Source: Mycolicibacterium stellerae (GTDB lineage Bacteria > Actinomycetota > Actinomycetes > Mycobacteriales > Mycobacteriaceae). From it: a DNA stretch of 64,000 bases. The notes beneath the pieces were generated by a model. It was not told where the DNA came from. It did no database searches and saw only the letters and a list, made by a program, of their open reading frames with translations. The stretch spans positions 248,001-312,000 of the forward strand of contig NZ_RARC01000003.1 in NCBI RefSeq assembly GCF_003719305.1. The letters are read 5' to 3'. Position numbers and translations under genes: made by a program. Shown here one piece after another: positions 54,426 to 63,980 of this stretch. Position 1 is the stretch's first letter, and each line of letters starts with the position of its first letter.

Positions 54426-54521
54426 TTACTTTTTGGGGTTGCGAACTGTGATGTACGTGGTCAGGACCGCCATCACGGCGAAGACTATTGCGATCAACAC
54501 GGCTGCCGTTGGCCAGTCCAT
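54426..54521 (-). CDS. 31-residue membrane peptide upstream of the Usp gene
   Basis: The frame runs from ATG 54521, preceded by GGAGGG, to TAA at 54426. The product starts MDWPTAAVLIAIVFAVMAVL and ends with TTYITVRNPKK after it: one membrane helix with a basic cytoplasmic tail. It lies between the DosR-like boxes and the Usp start, 30 bp from the latter. Translation is supported by the ribosome site and by the clean membrane pattern. The role is unknown. Confidence 0.65.
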   Translation of the reverse strand: MDWPTAAVLIAIVFAVMAVLTTYITVRNPKK

Positions 54522-54592
54522 GATCTGAATCCCTCCACGCGTCCCGCTCGGCGCTTCGCCGCCGTTGTGATGGATCAGACGTTACGTACGGC

Positions 54593-54606
54593 GGGACTTG
54601 TTAAGG
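54593..54606. promoter_or_regulatory. partial DosR box (secondary)
   Basis: GGGACTTGTTAAGG has a perfect left half of the DosR consensus but a poor right half. It stands 15 bp (centre to centre) from the strong box. Confidence 0.45.
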
Positions 54607-54607
54607 A

Positions 54608-54621
54608 GGGTCGTAAGTCCC
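54608..54621. promoter_or_regulatory. DosR box upstream of the membrane-peptide/Usp/zinc-ribbon unit
   Basis: Read on the minus strand this is GGGACTTACGACCC, 13 of 14 matches to GGGACTTNNGTCCC, the best DosR box in the window. It lies 87 bp upstream of the peptide start. Confidence 0.75.
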
Positions 54622-54648
54622 TGGGTGTGATGGCAGTAGTCCCCGCGC

Positions 54649-54915
54649 TCAGCCGCGTTGCGCCGAGTGCTGATCGACGTAGCGAACGACGTCGGTCAGG
54701 GTTCGCAGTCCGGCATAGTCCGATTCTGGAATGTCGATGTTCAGCCGCTTGTGTATTCCGATCAGGAAGTTCAGCCAGTCCATCGAGTCGAGATCCACTT
54801 GATCGCGCAACAATCCATCGTCGCGGATATCGTCGGGTTCCACCTCGGGCGCGATAGTCGTCAACACGGAGAGGACTTGGTCACGGATCTCGTTCGAGTG
54901 CATCATTTCGCTCAC
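54649..54915 (-). CDS. acyl carrier protein
   Basis: This 88-residue protein has a GTG start in the E2 stop overlap (an ATG lies three codons on). The 4'-phosphopantetheine attachment site is Ser in DLDSMDWLNFL, and the four-helix acidic pattern is clear. It is the last gene of the acyl-CoA synthetase/pyruvate-dehydrogenase-like operon, an unusual partner. It may accept the acyl group released by E2 or by the synthetase. Confidence 0.88.
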   Translation of the reverse strand: MSEMMHSNEIRDQVLSVLTTIAPEVEPDDIRDDGLLRDQVDLDSMDWLNFLIGIHKRLNIDIPESDYAGLRTLTDVVRYVDQHSAQRG

Positions 54916-56138
54916 TTCTCGAGGACTTCAGGTTGCTGGAGGAACTCGCCGATCGCATTGAGGAACAAGGCACCGCGGTGGCCGTCACTCGCGCGGTGGT
55001 CCGCAGCGAGGGTGGCCTGCACCGCGGTGACGATGCGAATTCCGCCGTCGATGGCGCAGACCTGCTGCGTCGGCTTGCCGAAGCCCACCAGGGCGACCTG
55101 CGGTGGGTAAATCACGCCGAACACGGCGTCGACGCCCTCGTCGCCGAGGTTGGTGACCGTGATCGAGGGGTCCGACATCTCCGAACTCCGCAACGAACCG
55201 GCCCTGGCGCGCGCAACCAAGTCGGTCAGGTCGCCCATCAACTCATCGAGGTTCTTTTCGGCGACGTCGTGAATGGCCGGGGCGACGAGGCCGCCGCCTC
55301 GAAGTGAGATCGCTACGCCGACGTGGACACCAGGGGCAGTCTCGAACCCGTCGTTCCGCCAGAAACCGTTGAATTCGGTGAACCGTTGGGCGGCAAGCGC
55401 AACGGCTTTCAGTTGCAGCACCGCCGGCAACACCCGCTCGGTGATGGATCGCTGGGCGTTGCGCTCCGACAGCCAGGCCAGCGACTTGTCGAGCAGGACT
55501 TCTTCAGAAAGGTAATAGTGCGGGATCTCTCGCTTGGACCGGCTCATTGCGGCGGCAATCGACTTCCGCATCTCTGCTGCGCGTCCGGCTGCGGCCTGCT
55601 TCTTCGCCGAGGCGACCGGCATCTGCATTGCGGCCGCAGGCGCCGTCACCGAGGCTGCCGCGTCTTCGACGTCCTTGATGGTGACGGATCCCTGCGGCCC
55701 GGTGCCGGTCACCGTGTCGGTATTCACGCCCAGCCGCGTGGCCACCCTGCGCGCGGCCGGTGAGACGAAGCGCCGCCGGTGAGTGTCAGGGCGGGGAGCC
55801 GCGGCCGGAGTCGATATGAGGGTGATCGCGGGCGTGGCGTCGACGGACGCGGTTGCGCGGGTGTCTCTTTCGGGCTGTCTTGGCGCGGAGACTTCAGTTT
55901 CGCCGGGTGTGATAAGCGTCGCGAGTACCGTCCCGACTTGCACCGTTTGGCCGACTGGGACGAGCAACTCGTGAACCACGCCCTCGTGCCAGCACTCAAC
56001 CTCGACTGCAGCCTTGGTGGTCTCCACCACGGCCACCACCTGGCCGTGGCTGATGGTGTCGCCGGGCTTAACCAGCCACTCGTTGAGTGTGCCCTCGTCC
56101 ATGTCCGAGCCGAGGGCCGGCATCTTGAAGTCGATCAT
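54912..56138 (-). CDS. dihydrolipoamide acyltransferase (E2) of a 2-oxo-acid dehydrogenase complex
   Basis: The 408-residue protein has one lipoyl domain (about 1-78, lipoyl Lys in [10 protein letters not shown]), a linker, a peripheral subunit-binding domain (about 118-155, [19 protein letters not shown]) and the catalytic domain. That domain ends with the active-site [13 protein letters not shown]. Acetyl, acetoin or branched-chain substrates are possible, and the E1 partners suggest pyruvate or acetoin. The start overlaps the E1-beta stop (ATGA), and the stop overlaps the ACP start. No E3 gene is nearby. Confidence 0.93.
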   Translation of the reverse strand: MIDFKMPALGSDMDEGTLNEWLVKPGDTISHGQVVAVVETTKAAVEVECWHEGVVHELLVPVGQTVQVGTVLATLITPGETEVSAPRQPERDTRATASVDATPAITLISTPAAAPRPDTHRRRFVSPAARRVATRLGVNTDTVTGTGPQGSVTIKDVEDAAASVTAPAAAMQMPVASAKKQAAAGRAAEMRKSIAAAMSRSKREIPHYYLSEEVLLDKSLAWLSERNAQRSITERVLPAVLQLKAVALAAQRFTEFNGFWRNDGFETAPGVHVGVAISLRGGGLVAPAIHDVAEKNLDELMGDLTDLVARARAGSLRSSEMSDPSITVTNLGDEGVDAVFGVIYPPQVALVGFGKPTQQVCAIDGGIRIVTAVQATLAADHRASDGHRGALFLNAIGEFLQQPEVLEK

Positions 56139-57112
56139 GACGATTCACCGACGAGGCCCTTGACAGCCGCGATGATCTTGTCGGGCTGCGGCAGGGCGGC
56201 CTGTTCCAGATGCTTGGCATAGGGCATCGGCACTTCGGCGCTGCAGACCCGGGCGATCGGCGCGTCGAGCTCAAAGAACGCGTCGTCGACGATCCGCGCA
56301 GTCACTTCGCTCGCGAGACTGCCGGTACGCCAGGCCTCGTCGACGACAACCGCGCGATGGGTCTTGCACACCGACTTGATGACGGTGTCGGAATCCAGTG
56401 GGCGCAGCACACGCAGGTCGATGACTTCGCAGTCGATGCCCGCCAACGACAGCTCGTTTGCTGCGTCCAGTGCCTTGGGCAGGGATCCGCCGTATGTGAT
56501 GACGGTGGCGTCGGAACCTGTTCGCCGGACCGCGGCGTGGGAAATGTCGGTTGTGGTCAGACGATCCACGTCTGCGGCGGTGTTGTAGAGCCCGACGTGC
56601 TCGAAGACGATCACCGGATCAGGGTCGGCGAGGGCGGTGCCGATCATGCCGTAGGCGTCCTCGACGGTCGCAGGCGCCACCACCTTGATGCCTGGAATGT
56701 GGGCGTACCAGCACTCCAGGCTGTGGCTGTGCTGGGCGGCCAGCTGGCGGCCTGCTCCGGTGGCCATCCGGACGACAAGGGGTACGGAGAACTGTCCGCC
56801 GGACATGTGGCGCAGTGCCGCAGCGGTATTGACGATCTGGTCGAGTGCCAGCAGGCTGAAGTTCACCGTCATGACCTCGACGATCGGGCGCATGCCGCCC
56901 AGCGCTGCGCCGATGCCGACGCCGACGAAGCCCAACTCCGAGAGTGGGGTATCTCGCACCCGATCGGGGCCGAACTCTTCCAGCAGTCCCTTGGATGCCG
57001 CGTAGGTTCCGCCGTATCGGCCGACATCCTCGCCCATGAGCAGCACGCGCTGGTCGTTGTTCAAGGCATCGCGCATCGCGTCGTGAACAGCGCCGCGAAA
57101 TGTTGTTTTCAT
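56135..57112 (-). CDS. 2-oxo-acid dehydrogenase E1 component, beta subunit
   Basis: I place the start at ATG 57112 ([13 protein letters not shown]), 325 residues and the normal length; the upstream in-frame extension lies inside the E1-alpha gene. [42 protein letters not shown] and the C-terminal [13 protein letters not shown] are typical of transketolase-like E1-beta. With E1-alpha it forms the thiamine-diphosphate decarboxylase of the complex. Confidence 0.93.
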   Translation of the reverse strand: MKTTFRGAVHDAMRDALNNDQRVLLMGEDVGRYGGTYAASKGLLEEFGPDRVRDTPLSELGFVGVGIGAALGGMRPIVEVMTVNFSLLALDQIVNTAAALRHMSGGQFSVPLVVRMATGAGRQLAAQHSHSLECWYAHIPGIKVVAPATVEDAYGMIGTALADPDPVIVFEHVGLYNTAADVDRLTTTDISHAAVRRTGSDATVITYGGSLPKALDAANELSLAGIDCEVIDLRVLRPLDSDTVIKSVCKTHRAVVVDEAWRTGSLASEVTARIVDDAFFELDAPIARVCSAEVPMPYAKHLEQAALPQPDKIIAAVKGLVGESS

Positions 57113-58086
57113 CGGGTACCCCCTGGGGTCGGAGTCAGCACGTCGCGTTCGAGATCCTCGATGCTCTCCCAAGTTCCGGCGTCGGCGAACGCGACCGCCT
57201 CGTTGAGTTCCTGGTCGGCGGCGGTCCCGATCGCGGCGATATCGTCGGAGCTGAGGACGCCTTCGTGTAGGCATTTCTCGCTGAACAGCTCGATCGGATC
57301 GCGTTTGCGCCACCCTTCGACTTCAGCTTTCTCGCGATACAGTTCCGGGTCGAACATCGAATGTGCACGGAAGCGATACGTCCGGAACTCGATGAAAAAT
57401 GGTCCCCCGGCGGTGCGGATGTGGTCGGCACCCTGTTGTGCCGCAGCGTGACAAGCCTCCACGTCCATCCCGTCCACCGCCGCGGTTGGCACCTTGTAGG
57501 AGGCGGCTTTCGCGCTCAGGTCGGTCTGCGACTGGGCGCGATCGAGTGCTGTCCCCATGGCGTACAGATTGTTTTCGCAGCAGAACAGGACGGGTAACCG
57601 CCAGAGCGCCGCCAAGTTCAGCGACTCGTGGAAGGCGCCCTCGGCCACCGCACCATCTCCGAAGTAGCACGCAACGATGCCTTTTCGGTCCTGCATGCTG
57701 TTGGCAAGTGCGAGCCCTACAGCAAGCGGCAGCCCGCCTGCAACGATGGCATTGCCGCCGTAGAAACCCCTGCGAGCATCGAAGAGGTGCATCGAGCCTC
57801 CCCGGCCGCGCGAGCAGCCCTCCTGCTTGCCGAACATCTCGGCCATGATCGAGGTCATCGGAATGCCACGAAGCAAAGCGTGTGCATGCTCGCGGTAGGT
57901 GGCCACGACAGCGTCATCGGCGGTCAGGGCCCGCAATGATCCCGCGGCTACTGCCTCTTCACCGACGTAAAGGTGTAGGAAGCCACGAATCTTGGTTTCG
58001 CCGTATAGCTCTGCGCATTTCTCTTCCATATGGCGCACCCGCACCATGTCGGACAGCAGTGCCAGCGCAAGATCGTGGTCGGTCAT
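57109..58086 (-). CDS. 2-oxo-acid dehydrogenase E1 component, alpha subunit
   Basis: This 325-residue protein has the thiamine-diphosphate motif [20 protein letters not shown] ending in [31 protein letters not shown] carries the conserved GGSMH, and the phosphorylation-loop-like region is [14 protein letters not shown]. The heterodimeric E1 form fits pyruvate or acetoin dehydrogenases. It overlaps the acyl-CoA synthetase stop and the E1-beta start by 4 bp each, so the operon is translationally coupled throughout. Confidence 0.93.
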   Translation of the reverse strand: MTDHDLALALLSDMVRVRHMEEKCAELYGETKIRGFLHLYVGEEAVAAGSLRALTADDAVVATYREHAHALLRGIPMTSIMAEMFGKQEGCSRGRGGSMHLFDARRGFYGGNAIVAGGLPLAVGLALANSMQDRKGIVACYFGDGAVAEGAFHESLNLAALWRLPVLFCCENNLYAMGTALDRAQSQTDLSAKAASYKVPTAAVDGMDVEACHAAAQQGADHIRTAGGPFFIEFRTYRFRAHSMFDPELYREKAEVEGWRKRDPIELFSEKCLHEGVLSSDDIAAIGTAADQELNEAVAFADAGTWESIEDLERDVLTPTPGGTR

Positions 58087-59876
58087 GACATCACCTGTGT
58101 TTCGGATTGTGTCTTCGCCTCGATGGTCGACGTGTCACCTTCCGGCAGGCCGAGCTCACGGGCCTTGAGCAGACGACGCATGATCTTGCCGCTCCTGGTG
58201 TGCGGCAGCGTGTCGACGAACTCGATTTCCTTCGGCGCCACGGTGGCGCCGAGACGTTTACGCGCATGGCCGAGCAATTCGAGCCGGAGGTCTTCGCCGG
58301 CGGTGAACCCGTCCTTGAGCAGGACGAAGGCCTTGACCATTTCCCCGACGGTCGGATCGGGCTTTCCGATGACGGCCGCCTCGGCGACGGCCGGATGACT
58401 GGTCAACGCGCTCTCGACTTCGAATGGCCCGATCAAGTGCCCGGCCGACTTGATCACGTCGTCGGCGCGGCCGACGAACCAGTAGTACCCGTCGGGATCC
58501 CGCTTGGCGAGGTCGCCGGTGAGATACAGGTTGTCGGAGAAGCATTTTCGGTAGCGGGCGTCCTCGTGGAGATAGCCCCGGAACATCGACGGCCAGCCGC
58601 TCTCGAGGGCCAGCTCACCCTCGACATCGGGTTCGTCGACGAGTGAAACCGTGCCGTCGTCGTTGCGATGCACGATGTGTGCGTCGATACCGGGCAGCGG
58701 ACGGCCCATGGAGCCGGGCTTGATGTCGAACGCCGGTGTGTTCGCGATCATGATCCCGCCCGTTTCGGTCTGCCACCAGTTGTCGTGGATGGGCAGTCCC
58801 AATACGCGCTTTCCCCACCAGACGGCTTCCGGGTTGAGCGGTTCGCCGACGCTGGCGATGAAGCGCAGCTGCGGAAAGCGGTACTGTGCGGCGAGTTCCG
58901 GGCCCGCTTTGATCAACATGCGGATTGCGGTGGGGGCGGTGTACCAGACCGTCACGCCCTCGTCCTGCAGGATGCGGTACCAGCGCTCCGCGTCGAACTC
59001 CGCTTCGTCGGCGATGGAGGTGACGCCGTGAAGCAGCGGTGTGATCACCCCGTAGGACATTCCGGTGACCCAGCCGGGATCCGCTGTGCACCAGAAGATG
59101 TCGTCTTGATGCAAGTCGAGAGCGTAGAGACCGGTGAGGTAATGCATCGCCACGGCGCCGTGCACGTGAAGCGCGCCCTTCGGGGTTCCCGTCGTTCCGC
59201 TGGTGAAGTGCAGCAACGCCGGATCCTGCGCGGTCGTCTCCTCGATGGGCGCGGACTCGTCGGCGGCGTTCATCCGGCGCCTGAAGTTCAGCGTTCCGTC
59301 CTCTTCGGTGTCTTCGGTGTCGTCGACGACGATGATGTGCCGAACCGAGGGCAACTGGTCACGGACCCGTGCGATCTTGCGCTTGTAGATGGCGCGAGTG
59401 GTGACGAGCACGTCGGCCTGACCGATGTTGACGCGGGTGACAAGGGGTTCGGGGCCGAAGGCCGAGAACAATGGAGAAACGACGCTGCCGTTGCGCAGGG
59501 CGCCCAGGATCGCGATGTACAACTCCGGACAGCGCCCCATGAAGGTGAAGACGCGGTCGCCCTTATTGATCCCCAGCGACCGCAACACGTTGGTGAAGCG
59601 ACGAGACAACCGCCCGAGCTCGGAGTAGGTCATATCGCGGGTGGCCAAGCCGCCGTCCACGTCGGACGGCGAGATGAATCGCAACGCCGTTCGCCCTGCG
59701 GCGGGGCCGTCGGCGTGGCGGTCGATCGCCGCATAGGCGATGTTGCAGCAGCCGGCGGACATGCCAGCGCACAGGTCGGGGATGTCAGCCCAGTCGAAGC
59801 CCGCGCGGGCGCGTTCGTAGTCCAAGAGGTTCGGCGAGATGCGGAGGTCCGCCTGGGTCTTGTGGATCACGGTCAT
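58083..59876 (-). CDS. acsA: acetyl-CoA synthetase-like AMP-forming acyl-CoA ligase
   Basis: The protein has 597 residues. The AMP-binding P-loop [16 protein letters not shown], the TETGGIMI core, [27 protein letters not shown], and the C-terminal [12 protein letters not shown] with catalytic Lys are intact. WWQTETGG, with Trp in the pocket, points to a small acid such as acetate or propionate. It heads the operon after a small gene, 10 bp downstream of it. Under a DosR-like promoter it could recover acetate while the E1/E2 complex makes acyl-CoA from 2-oxo-acids. Confidence 0.9.
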   Translation of the reverse strand: MTVIHKTQADLRISPNLLDYERARAGFDWADIPDLCAGMSAGCCNIAYAAIDRHADGPAAGRTALRFISPSDVDGGLATRDMTYSELGRLSRRFTNVLRSLGINKGDRVFTFMGRCPELYIAILGALRNGSVVSPLFSAFGPEPLVTRVNIGQADVLVTTRAIYKRKIARVRDQLPSVRHIIVVDDTEDTEEDGTLNFRRRMNAADESAPIEETTAQDPALLHFTSGTTGTPKGALHVHGAVAMHYLTGLYALDLHQDDIFWCTADPGWVTGMSYGVITPLLHGVTSIADEAEFDAERWYRILQDEGVTVWYTAPTAIRMLIKAGPELAAQYRFPQLRFIASVGEPLNPEAVWWGKRVLGLPIHDNWWQTETGGIMIANTPAFDIKPGSMGRPLPGIDAHIVHRNDDGTVSLVDEPDVEGELALESGWPSMFRGYLHEDARYRKCFSDNLYLTGDLAKRDPDGYYWFVGRADDVIKSAGHLIGPFEVESALTSHPAVAEAAVIGKPDPTVGEMVKAFVLLKDGFTAGEDLRLELLGHARKRLGATVAPKEIEFVDTLPHTRSGKIMRRLLKARELGLPEGDTSTIEAKTQSETQVMS

Positions 59877-59886
59877 GGCTGCCTCT

Positions 59887-60141
59887 TTAGTTGCTGACGG
59901 GCGGAAGAACCCCGGCGCGCAAGGCCGGGCCGATATTGGCCATCACGCGCTCCATCAGGGCGTTGTAGGCGGATCCGTCGTTGAGCAGCTCGGTCTGCCC
60001 GTGGTGGAGGAGGAAGGCATCGATTCGCCGATCGATCGGCCAGTCGGCATAGATCTGACTGGTGAACTCGGACCGGAGGAACTGCCACGCAATGGTCTCG
60101 AGTTGCTCTCGCGTCACTTCGGTGCGGTCCGTCGGCGTCAT
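59887..60141 (-). CDS. small conserved hypothetical protein, first gene of the operon
   Basis: The 84-residue product starts at ATG 60141. It is soluble, with a Trp-rich helix ([23 protein letters not shown]), [16 protein letters not shown] and a short variable tail. No family was recognised. It lies directly upstream of the acyl-CoA ligase and downstream of the DosR-like box, so it is presumably expressed with the dormancy regulon. Confidence 0.78.
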   Translation of the reverse strand: MTPTDRTEVTREQLETIAWQFLRSEFTSQIYADWPIDRRIDAFLLHHGQTELLNDGSAYNALMERVMANIGPALRAGVLPPVSN

Positions 60142-60261
60142 GCCATCCCTTTCGGCTGGTTCGATCGCTCCTCATCGTTTTCGAACCGGATGGCCCGCAC
60201 TAGAGACGAAGGTCACTACGACGTTGGTCAGTCGTCCTCGACACACTGACGAGTCGTTCTG

Positions 60262-60275
60262 GTGCCGAAAGTCCC
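60262..60275. promoter_or_regulatory. DosR box in the divergent promoter of the acsA operon and the reductase operon
   Basis: On the minus strand this reads GGGACTTTCGGCAC, 12 of 14 matches to the DosR consensus. It lies between the small gene at 60141 and the reductase at 60334 and can serve both directions. Confidence 0.68.
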
Positions 60276-60333
60276 TTCGGGCTTGGTCCGGTCGGCCCTG
60301 GCTCAACGTTCGGGCGCCGAGCAGCATCGACCC

Positions 60334-60738
60334 ATGTCCAACGGCACGATGACTCCGGCCAGGAATGCGGTCCGGACCTTCAACAAGTTCGTGCTCAATC
60401 CGGCGATGCTTCATTTGGCCGGTCGCAAGCACTGGTACGCGGGAGTGATTCGGCACAGCGGCCGCCAGTCCGGCAAGAACTACGCCACGCCGGTGGTGGT
60501 GGAACGGGTCACGGACGGATTCATTCTTCCGCTCCCGTACGGCACGGGAGTCGACTGGCTGCGCAACGTGCTTGCCGCCGGGCGAGCGTCCGTCACGGTG
60601 AACGGCCAGACATACGACGTTGCCGAGCCGGAGATCCTCGATGCCGCAACGGCGGCCCCGCAGTTATCCGCACGGCGCCGACGCGCCTTCCAGCGGTTCC
60701 ACATCGACAACTATCTGAAGGTCAAACTCGCAAAATAG
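60334..60738 (+). CDS. nitroreductase/deazaflavin-dependent oxidoreductase (Ddn family)
   Basis: I place the start at ATG 60334 (MSNGTMTPARNAV), giving 134 residues; a reading from 60262 would run through the DosR box. HSGRQSGKNYATPV, FILPLPYGTGVDWLRNVLAAG and VNGQTYDVAEPEI are the split-barrel landmarks of the F420-dependent reductase group. It is 36 bp before the Rv2629-like gene and probably co-transcribed with it from the DosR-like promoter. Confidence 0.88.
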   Translation: MSNGTMTPARNAVRTFNKFVLNPAMLHLAGRKHWYAGVIRHSGRQSGKNYATPVVVERVTDGFILPLPYGTGVDWLRNVLAAGRASVTVNGQTYDVAEPEILDAATAAPQLSARRRRAFQRFHIDNYLKVKLAK

Positions 60739-60774
60739 CGCACTCCGTTGCCGCACAATGAGATTGGAAAGACC

Positions 60775-61887
60775 ATGGAACCAGAGCGTTTTCGGCCGCT
60801 GCTCACCGCGCAAGGACCCTTCGTGTCGGTATACATCGACGATTCAGGAAACAGCGCGGACACGATGGCCCGACGCGAGGCGATTTGGAGCGATCTCCAC
60901 AAGCACCTGGAGAGCCAAGGCGCCGACGGCGACATCATCGACAGGCTCGAACGTGCAGTTCTACATGGTCAACCCGGCGTGGGGAGCGAGGGCCGCGCCA
61001 TCATCGCAACTCACGGGGGAGTGCTGATCGACGAGCACCTGTCCAGCCCACCCGCGGCGACGGAGCTTCGTATATCGGAATACCCGTACATCCTGCCGTT
61101 GGTGAAGGACGGCGTGCGGCGACCCGTTTACGTGTTCGCCGCCGTGGACCACGAGGGCGCCGATGTCACGCTTCACCGCGGAGGTGCCGTCACTTCGGAG
61201 ACCGTCGACGGCGGCGGTTATCCGGTGCACAAACCGGCCTCCGCCGGGTGGAACGGCTACGGCGACGTCGGCCATTCGGCCGAAGAGGCCGTCCGGATGA
61301 ATGTCCGCGCCGTCGCCGATCGCGTCACCGAGTTGGTGGACGAGACGGGCGCAGAGGTCGTGTTCGTGTGCGGCGAGGTGCGTTCGCGCACCGATGTCGT
61401 CTCGGCGCTACCGCCGCGCGTGGCCACCCGAGCGGTCCAGTTCCACGCTGGGGCGCAAGGGCACCGGGTCAGGCAAAGCGAGGTCCAGGATCTCGTCGAC
61501 ACGGAGTTCGACCGGCGCCGCCGGTGTGGGACCGCAGACATCGCCGAGCGATTCCGTAGCGAGCACGGACGGGCGTCGGGGCTGGCCGCCGAAGGTATTG
61601 CCGCGGTGTGCGCGGCGCTGCGGGAAGGCGACGTAGCCACCCTGATTGTGGCGGACCTTCACGACGCCACCGTGGTCACGGGAGAGAACCGCGCCACGGT
61701 GGCGCCCGACGCCGACGTGCTGTCGGAACTCGGGGAAGCGGCTCACCAGGTGGTGCGCGCCGACGAGGCGTTGCCGTTCGCGGCGGTGGCCGTCGGCGCC
61801 GATCTGGTCTGTGTCGACGATCTGATCGCTCCCGTCGATGGGATCGCCGCGCTGCTCCGTTACGTGCCGGCAGACATAGTCGTCTAG
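60775..61887 (+). CDS. Rv2629-like protein (archaeal/eukaryotic release-factor-like fold)
   Basis: I choose the ATG at 60775, which follows GGAAAGACC; the TTG 27 bases upstream is less likely. The 370-residue length equals that of Rv2629 and related baeRF proteins. It has an N-terminal Sm-like part with [14 protein letters not shown], a middle ERF1-domain-like part with [19 protein letters not shown], and the C-terminal L7Ae-like ending [20 protein letters not shown]. Such proteins may act on stalled ribosomes; Rv2629 itself is DosR-controlled. Confidence 0.88.
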   Translation: MEPERFRPLLTAQGPFVSVYIDDSGNSADTMARREAIWSDLHKHLESQGADGDIIDRLERAVLHGQPGVGSEGRAIIATHGGVLIDEHLSSPPAATELRISEYPYILPLVKDGVRRPVYVFAAVDHEGADVTLHRGGAVTSETVDGGGYPVHKPASAGWNGYGDVGHSAEEAVRMNVRAVADRVTELVDETGAEVVFVCGEVRSRTDVVSALPPRVATRAVQFHAGAQGHRVRQSEVQDLVDTEFDRRRRCGTADIAERFRSEHGRASGLAAEGIAAVCAALREGDVATLIVADLHDATVVTGENRATVAPDADVLSELGEAAHQVVRADEALPFAAVAVGADLVCVDDLIAPVDGIAALLRYVPADIVV

Positions 61888-62549
61888 TACGTCCCGATGC
61901 CTTGCTCGGGGGGAAGTGTGCCGGTCGCCTGAAAGACGACCCGCCTGCCGACCTCGACCGCATGGTCGGCGAAGCGCTCGTAGAAGCGGCCCAGCAACGC
62001 GACATCGACAGCAGCGCCGACCCCGTACGTCCACTCGCGATCCAACAGCTCTCTGAACAACTCCTGGTGCAGCGCATCCATCGCGTCGTCCTGTTCGCGT
62101 ATTCGAGCGGCCTTTCCTGGATCGCGGGTCAACATCACTTCCTGCGCATTCCGTGCCAATTCTCCTGCAACCCGGCCCATTTCAGCGAAACGCCCTTCGA
62201 CCGTCGGGGGCAGAACACGATCTGGATGTCGCTGGCGGACGATCTTGGCCACATGTACGGCCAAAGCGCCCATCCGATCGAAATCGGCAATGACTTGAAT
62301 CCAGCTGATGATGCTGCGGAGTTCACCCGCCACCGGCTGCTGCAAGGCCAGCAACGTGACAGCACCTTCCTCGGCTCGGGTGCCCATCGCCGCGATCTTG
62401 GCGTAGTCGCCGATCACTTGCTCTGCCGAGGCGAGGTCGGCTTGTAGCAGCGCCTGGGTTGCGCGCTCCATTGCGGCTCCGGAGAGGCCGCACATCTGAC
62501 TCAGCTGCTCGGCTAGCTCGGACAGGTGTTTTCGGTAGACGGTTCGCAT
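61884..62549 (-). CDS. phoU: PhoU family phosphate-signalling regulator
   Basis: The 221-residue protein has two PhoU repeats of three helices each. Typical strings are [16 protein letters not shown] (first repeat, with [17 protein letters not shown] after it) and [18 protein letters not shown] (second repeat). PhoU dampens phosphate uptake by acting on the Pst transporter and the sensor kinase. Its 3' end overlaps that of the Rv2629-like gene by 4 bp (convergent). It lies 33 bp downstream of the phosphoribosyltransferase fusion gene, so it is probably in the same DosR-type operon. Confidence 0.9.
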   Translation of the reverse strand: MRTVYRKHLSELAEQLSQMCGLSGAAMERATQALLQADLASAEQVIGDYAKIAAMGTRAEEGAVTLLALQQPVAGELRSIISWIQVIADFDRMGALAVHVAKIVRQRHPDRVLPPTVEGRFAEMGRVAGELARNAQEVMLTRDPGKAARIREQDDAMDALHQELFRELLDREWTYGVGAAVDVALLGRFYERFADHAVEVGRRVVFQATGTLPPEQGIGTY

Positions 62550-62582
62550 CCGCTTCGCCTTCTCCCCATGATGTTCGGCTGT

Positions 62583-63908
62583 CTACCGTTGCGCGACGAG
62601 TCGGCTCAAGTGGTCAACGAACCAGTCGCAGGCCAGCTTCGCTACCTGTTCGAGGGTGCCCGGTTCCTCGAACAGGTGCGTGGCTCCGGGAACCACGGTG
62701 AGTTCGCATTCCCCAGGTATCGCTGCTTGTGCTCGCCGGTTCAGTTCGATGACCACCTCGTCGCGTCCGCCCACGATCAGCAGAGTCGGTGCAAGGACGT
62801 TCGCCAGCGCCCGACCGGCGAGATCGGGTCGGCCGCCGCGGGAGACAACGGCACCCACCTTCGCACGCGGATCGGCGGCCGCTGCCAGTGCTGCGCCCGC
62901 CCCGGTGCTTGCGCCGAAGTAACCGACGGGAAGCAGGGCCGTCTCGGGCTGGCCGGCCAGCCAACGGCTTACGTCGACCAGCCGTCCCGCCAGCATCTCG
63001 ATATCGAAGACATTGGCGCGGTTGCGCTCTTCGGCAGGCGTGAGCAAATCGAGCAGCAGCGTGGCAAGACCGGCGCTGTTCAAGACTTGGGCAACGTACC
63101 TGTTGCGCGGGCTATGCCGGCTGCTCCCGCTGCCGTGCGCGAAAACGACGATGCCCCTTGGGTGTTCGGGGATCGTCAAATGCCCGGCCACCGTCACCGG
63201 TCCGGCCGTCACCGCGACCTCTTCGTCACGCAGTGGCGGGTCGATCGCGACGCCGGCTTGCGCGGAGACGCCGTCGCGAGCGCGGTCGAGGAGCGCAATG
63301 ACCTCTTCGTCGGGGGTCTGGGGGAAATGGCGGTATCCCTGCCCGACCGCGGAGAAGAGCGCGGGCGTCTTCAGACAGACCACCTCGTCGGCGTAGCCGG
63401 CGAACCGTTCAGTGACATCGTCCGGGCCGATCGGAACCGCCAACACCACGTGGCTCGCTCCGTGGGCGCGGGCAACCTGGCATGCCGCCCGAGCGGTGGC
63501 CCCGGTGGCGATGCCGTCGTCGACGATCACGGCGACCCGCCCGATCAACGAGATCCGGTCACGCCCGCGTCTGAAGCGTTCCGCGCGGCGACGCAGTTCG
63601 ATCCGCTGCTTGTGTTCGACGGCATCCATGTCATCGCCGTCGAGGTATGCCTCGCGCACGACGCCGTCGTTGAGGACTCGCACGCCGTCCTCGCCGATGG
63701 CGCCGAAGGCGAGTTCCGGCTGAAACGGCACGCCGAGTTTGCGTACCACCAGCACGTCGAGGGGGGCCTTCAGTGCCTTCGCGACCTCGAAGGCCACCGG
63801 CACACCGCCTCGTGGAAGGCCGAGGACGACGATGTCCCGCCCCTTCAGAGGCGCTAGACGGCGGGCCAACTGCCGCCCCGCGTCGACACGATCGTCAAAC
63901 AATTTCAT
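62583..63908 (-). CDS. phosphoribosyltransferase fused to a dienelactone hydrolase-like domain (Rv0571c-like)
   Basis: This 441-residue protein has an N-terminal phosphoribosyltransferase domain (about 1-215; LGLPRGGVPVAFEVA, and the PRPP loop VIVDDGIATGATARAA). The C-terminal alpha/beta hydrolase (about 225-438) has FAHGSGSSRHSPRN, YFGASTGAGAAL with the nucleophile Ser, GGRDEVV and GATHLFEEPG with the His. The same fusion is known as DosR-regulated Rv0571c; its reaction is undefined. It starts at ATG 63908. Two DosR-like boxes lie immediately upstream. Confidence 0.92.
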   Translation of the reverse strand: MKLFDDRVDAGRQLARRLAPLKGRDIVVLGLPRGGVPVAFEVAKALKAPLDVLVVRKLGVPFQPELAFGAIGEDGVRVLNDGVVREAYLDGDDMDAVEHKQRIELRRRAERFRRGRDRISLIGRVAVIVDDGIATGATARAACQVARAHGASHVVLAVPIGPDDVTERFAGYADEVVCLKTPALFSAVGQGYRHFPQTPDEEVIALLDRARDGVSAQAGVAIDPPLRDEEVAVTAGPVTVAGHLTIPEHPRGIVVFAHGSGSSRHSPRNRYVAQVLNSAGLATLLLDLLTPAEERNRANVFDIEMLAGRLVDVSRWLAGQPETALLPVGYFGASTGAGAALAAAADPRAKVGAVVSRGGRPDLAGRALANVLAPTLLIVGGRDEVVIELNRRAQAAIPGECELTVVPGATHLFEEPGTLEQVAKLACDWFVDHLSRLVAQR

Positions 63909-63944
63909 CTCCCGAGTGTTAACCGATGAGACGGTGAGCCGATA

Positions 63945-63958
63945 AGGGCTTAGGTCCC
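63945..63958. promoter_or_regulatory. DosR box 1 upstream of the phosphoribosyltransferase-hydrolase gene
   Basis: AGGGCTTAGGTCCC matches 12 of 14 positions of the DosR consensus and lies 36 bp from the start at 63908. Confidence 0.65.
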
Positions 63959-63966
63959 TCAGTCGA

Positions 63967-63980
63967 CCGACTTGGGTCCC
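63967..63980. promoter_or_regulatory. DosR box 2 (tandem with box 1)
   Basis: CCGACTTGGGTCCC matches 12 of 14 positions, including the full GACTTNNGTCCC. Its centre is 22 bp from box 1, a two-turn spacing often seen for tandem DosR sites. Confidence 0.68.
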
